In this document: one piece after another, positions 63,105-64,000 of the stretch | How the letters are laid out: each line of letters opens with the position of its first letter | How positions within the stretch are numbered: position 1 is the first letter of the stretch | DNA from: Bacteroidales bacterium | GTDB taxonomy: Bacteria; Bacteroidota; Bacteroidia; Bacteroidales; Salinivirgaceae | Direction: 5' to 3' | DNA: 64,000 bases | Assembly (NCBI GenBank): GCA_012519055.1 | Contig: JAAYQU010000006.1 | Location: forward strand, 1 to 64,000 | Program-made: the position numbers and the translations under genes | Notes under the pieces: model-generated | Databases searched by the model: none | Seen by the model: only the letters and a program-made list of their open reading frames with translations | What the model was told of the DNA's origin: nothing

Positions 63105-63182
63105 GCGCGTAGCAATCGAAGCCACCGTTGCGGACATAAGTTTAGCGACAACTCTAAATGGGCACTTCATATACTCGGTGAC

Positions 63183-64000
63183 CTATACTTCTCCCCGTTC
63201 TATCATCCAAATAGCATCTATCGTTAGCATAGAATCAACACTAATTTTTCTTGAAGCTGCCTTTTCTTCAATTTTTTTCAACCACTCCTTATCTCTTTTG
63301 ATTTGATTTCGTAGATTGGTAACTTTAGTTTGAAATTCAGCATCAAATTTCTCTTTGCTTTTTATACCTTTAAAGTGATTATACACATTTTCAATAAAAC
63401 CCCAACCCAAAGCGGGCAGCGTAGCTTCTGTTGCCATGATTATTATAACGTCGTGTTTATCAATCTCATCTTTTAAATCAAATATACTTGTTTCAGTGGG
63501 AGTATTATCATTGTTTGGGTAAATTTGCTTGTTATAAAACCAGAAATGACTATTTGAGAATGCACTTGTTATCCCCATATTGTACATCCCCCAATAGAAG
63601 CTATCGGATATAACTAAAACAGTAGGTTTTATTTTTGCCGAATCTGATTGAAATTTAATGTTAGGGTAAGCCATATTGAATGTCTTTAGTTTAACTAAAA
63701 GATTCATTCCATCGGCTATATCATAATCACCTTTTTTAGGTTGTGTAATTTCAATTTGGTCCCAATATAAGTTTGGCATATCGATATTTCGGGCATTTTC
63801 AATATATCGAATTATTGAGTCAGCAGCTAAGCACATACCGTAATAACTCCAATGTATGCCATATTGAGGATACAGAGGATACGGAGATTTACTTTTGTTT
63901 TCTATAAAATAGCTGTTAAAATCTATATGAGAGATACCTAATTGTTGTGCTAGTTGGAGGTGTGTTTCGTAATTGGTTGTCTTTTTTTCTGTAATGTACT
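63183..64000 (-). CDS. SGNH-hydrolase-like protein, 5' end cut off by the window
   Basis: The minus-strand frame is open from the window edge to the TAG-type stop at 63183, giving about 272 visible residues although the first local Met is at 63836. A GIHWSYYG segment (upstream of that Met) and ISDSFYWGMYNMG resemble the H-W and D-S-F motifs of DHHW/AlgX-like SGNH acetyltransferase-associated proteins. There is a charged helical tail ending in WMIERGEV. The N-terminus and likely signal sequence are outside the window. Function by analogy: O-acetylation or export of a surface glycan. Confidence 0.6.
   Translation of the reverse strand, partial: YITEKKTTNYETHLQLAQQLGISHIDFNSYFIENKSKSPYPLYPQYGIHWSYYGMCLAADSIIRYIENARNIDMPNLYWDQIEITQPKKGDYDIADGMNLLVKLKTFNMAYPNIKFQSDSAKIKPTVLVISDSFYWGMYNMGITSAFSNSHFWFYNKQIYPNNDNTPTETSIFDLKDEIDKHDVIIIMATEATLPALGWGFIENVYNHFKGIKSKEKFDAEFQTKVTNLRNQIKRDKEWLKKIEEKAASRKISVDSMLTIDAIWMIERGEV

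Noticed and set aside
63093-63129. AACGGTGGCT/AGCCACCGTT inverted repeat after the four-helix gene as a terminator
   Set aside because: The stem is good but no T tract follows on either strand, so it was not listed as a separate terminator.

Overview
The window is an AT-rich chromosomal segment from a member of the Bacteroidota, most likely an anaerobic or fermentative Bacteroidales-type organism. Three things point there. Several genes sit behind the Bacteroidota promoter form (TTG, 19-20 bases, TAnnTTTG). The proteins are family-typical: DUF2764 inside a V-type ATPase operon, an exported S9 peptidase, an HXXEE membrane protein. The metabolism looks anaerobic: acyl-CoA dehydrogenase with EtfAB, rubrerythrin, and a V-ATPase with a sodium-type rotor signature. 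The exact genus cannot be read from the sequence. No rRNA, tRNA, insertion sequence, prophage or CRISPR array was recognised. Layout, 1-12 kb: the end of tsf, miaA with a truncated RhuM remnant, an unknown gene, an M16 protease with an O-methyltransferase, a lipid-linked glycan flippase, ComEC, a corrinoid adenosyltransferase, an M20 amidohydrolase, an HXXEE protein, and two tiny genes (a 57-residue lipoprotein and a frameshifted small gene). Layout, 12-30 kb: acyl-CoA dehydrogenase/etfB/etfA; a DUF486 protein; an outer-membrane barrel followed by two tandem MFS exporters; a PadR/DUF2812 pair; a secreted S9 peptidase; small hypotheticals; a LysR/YeiH pair; a nitroreductase; a urea transporter and a TRIC channel. 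Layout, 30-37 kb: the most accessory-looking stretch, with a DUF932-like protein, two adjacent PD-(D/E)XK nucleases of related architecture, an unknown protein, a GT1 glycosyltransferase, a SpoU methyltransferase and a WYL regulator broken by a one-base frameshift. Layout, 37-64 kb: rubrerythrin, an acyltransferase, an NhaD-type antiporter and a seven-gene V-ATPase operon; an ECF sigma/anti-sigma/Spy-like/calcium-repeat operon ending in a chimeric pseudogene; thiol peroxidase, an XRE/membrane pair, CorA, HdeD-like protein, FtsH, patatin, AraC, carbonic anhydrase, an Ntn hydrolase, a methyltransferase and a cut-off SGNH-like protein. The genes that clearly work together are the V-ATPase with the neighbouring Na+/H+ antiporter (sodium bioenergetics), the dehydrogenase with its flavoprotein pair, the sigma-factor envelope operon, and the barrel with its two exporters. 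Between genes there are at least three families of short, hairpin-rich dispersed repeats: a GAGAC palindrome (3 copies), a 127-128 base element with inverted ends (2 copies), and a multi-hairpin element near 58.4 kb with a fragment near 30.2 kb. No single clearly new system is proven. The best candidates for a second look are the nuclease/WYL island, the V-ATPase operon lacking recognisable F and G/H subunits, and the dispersed structured repeats.
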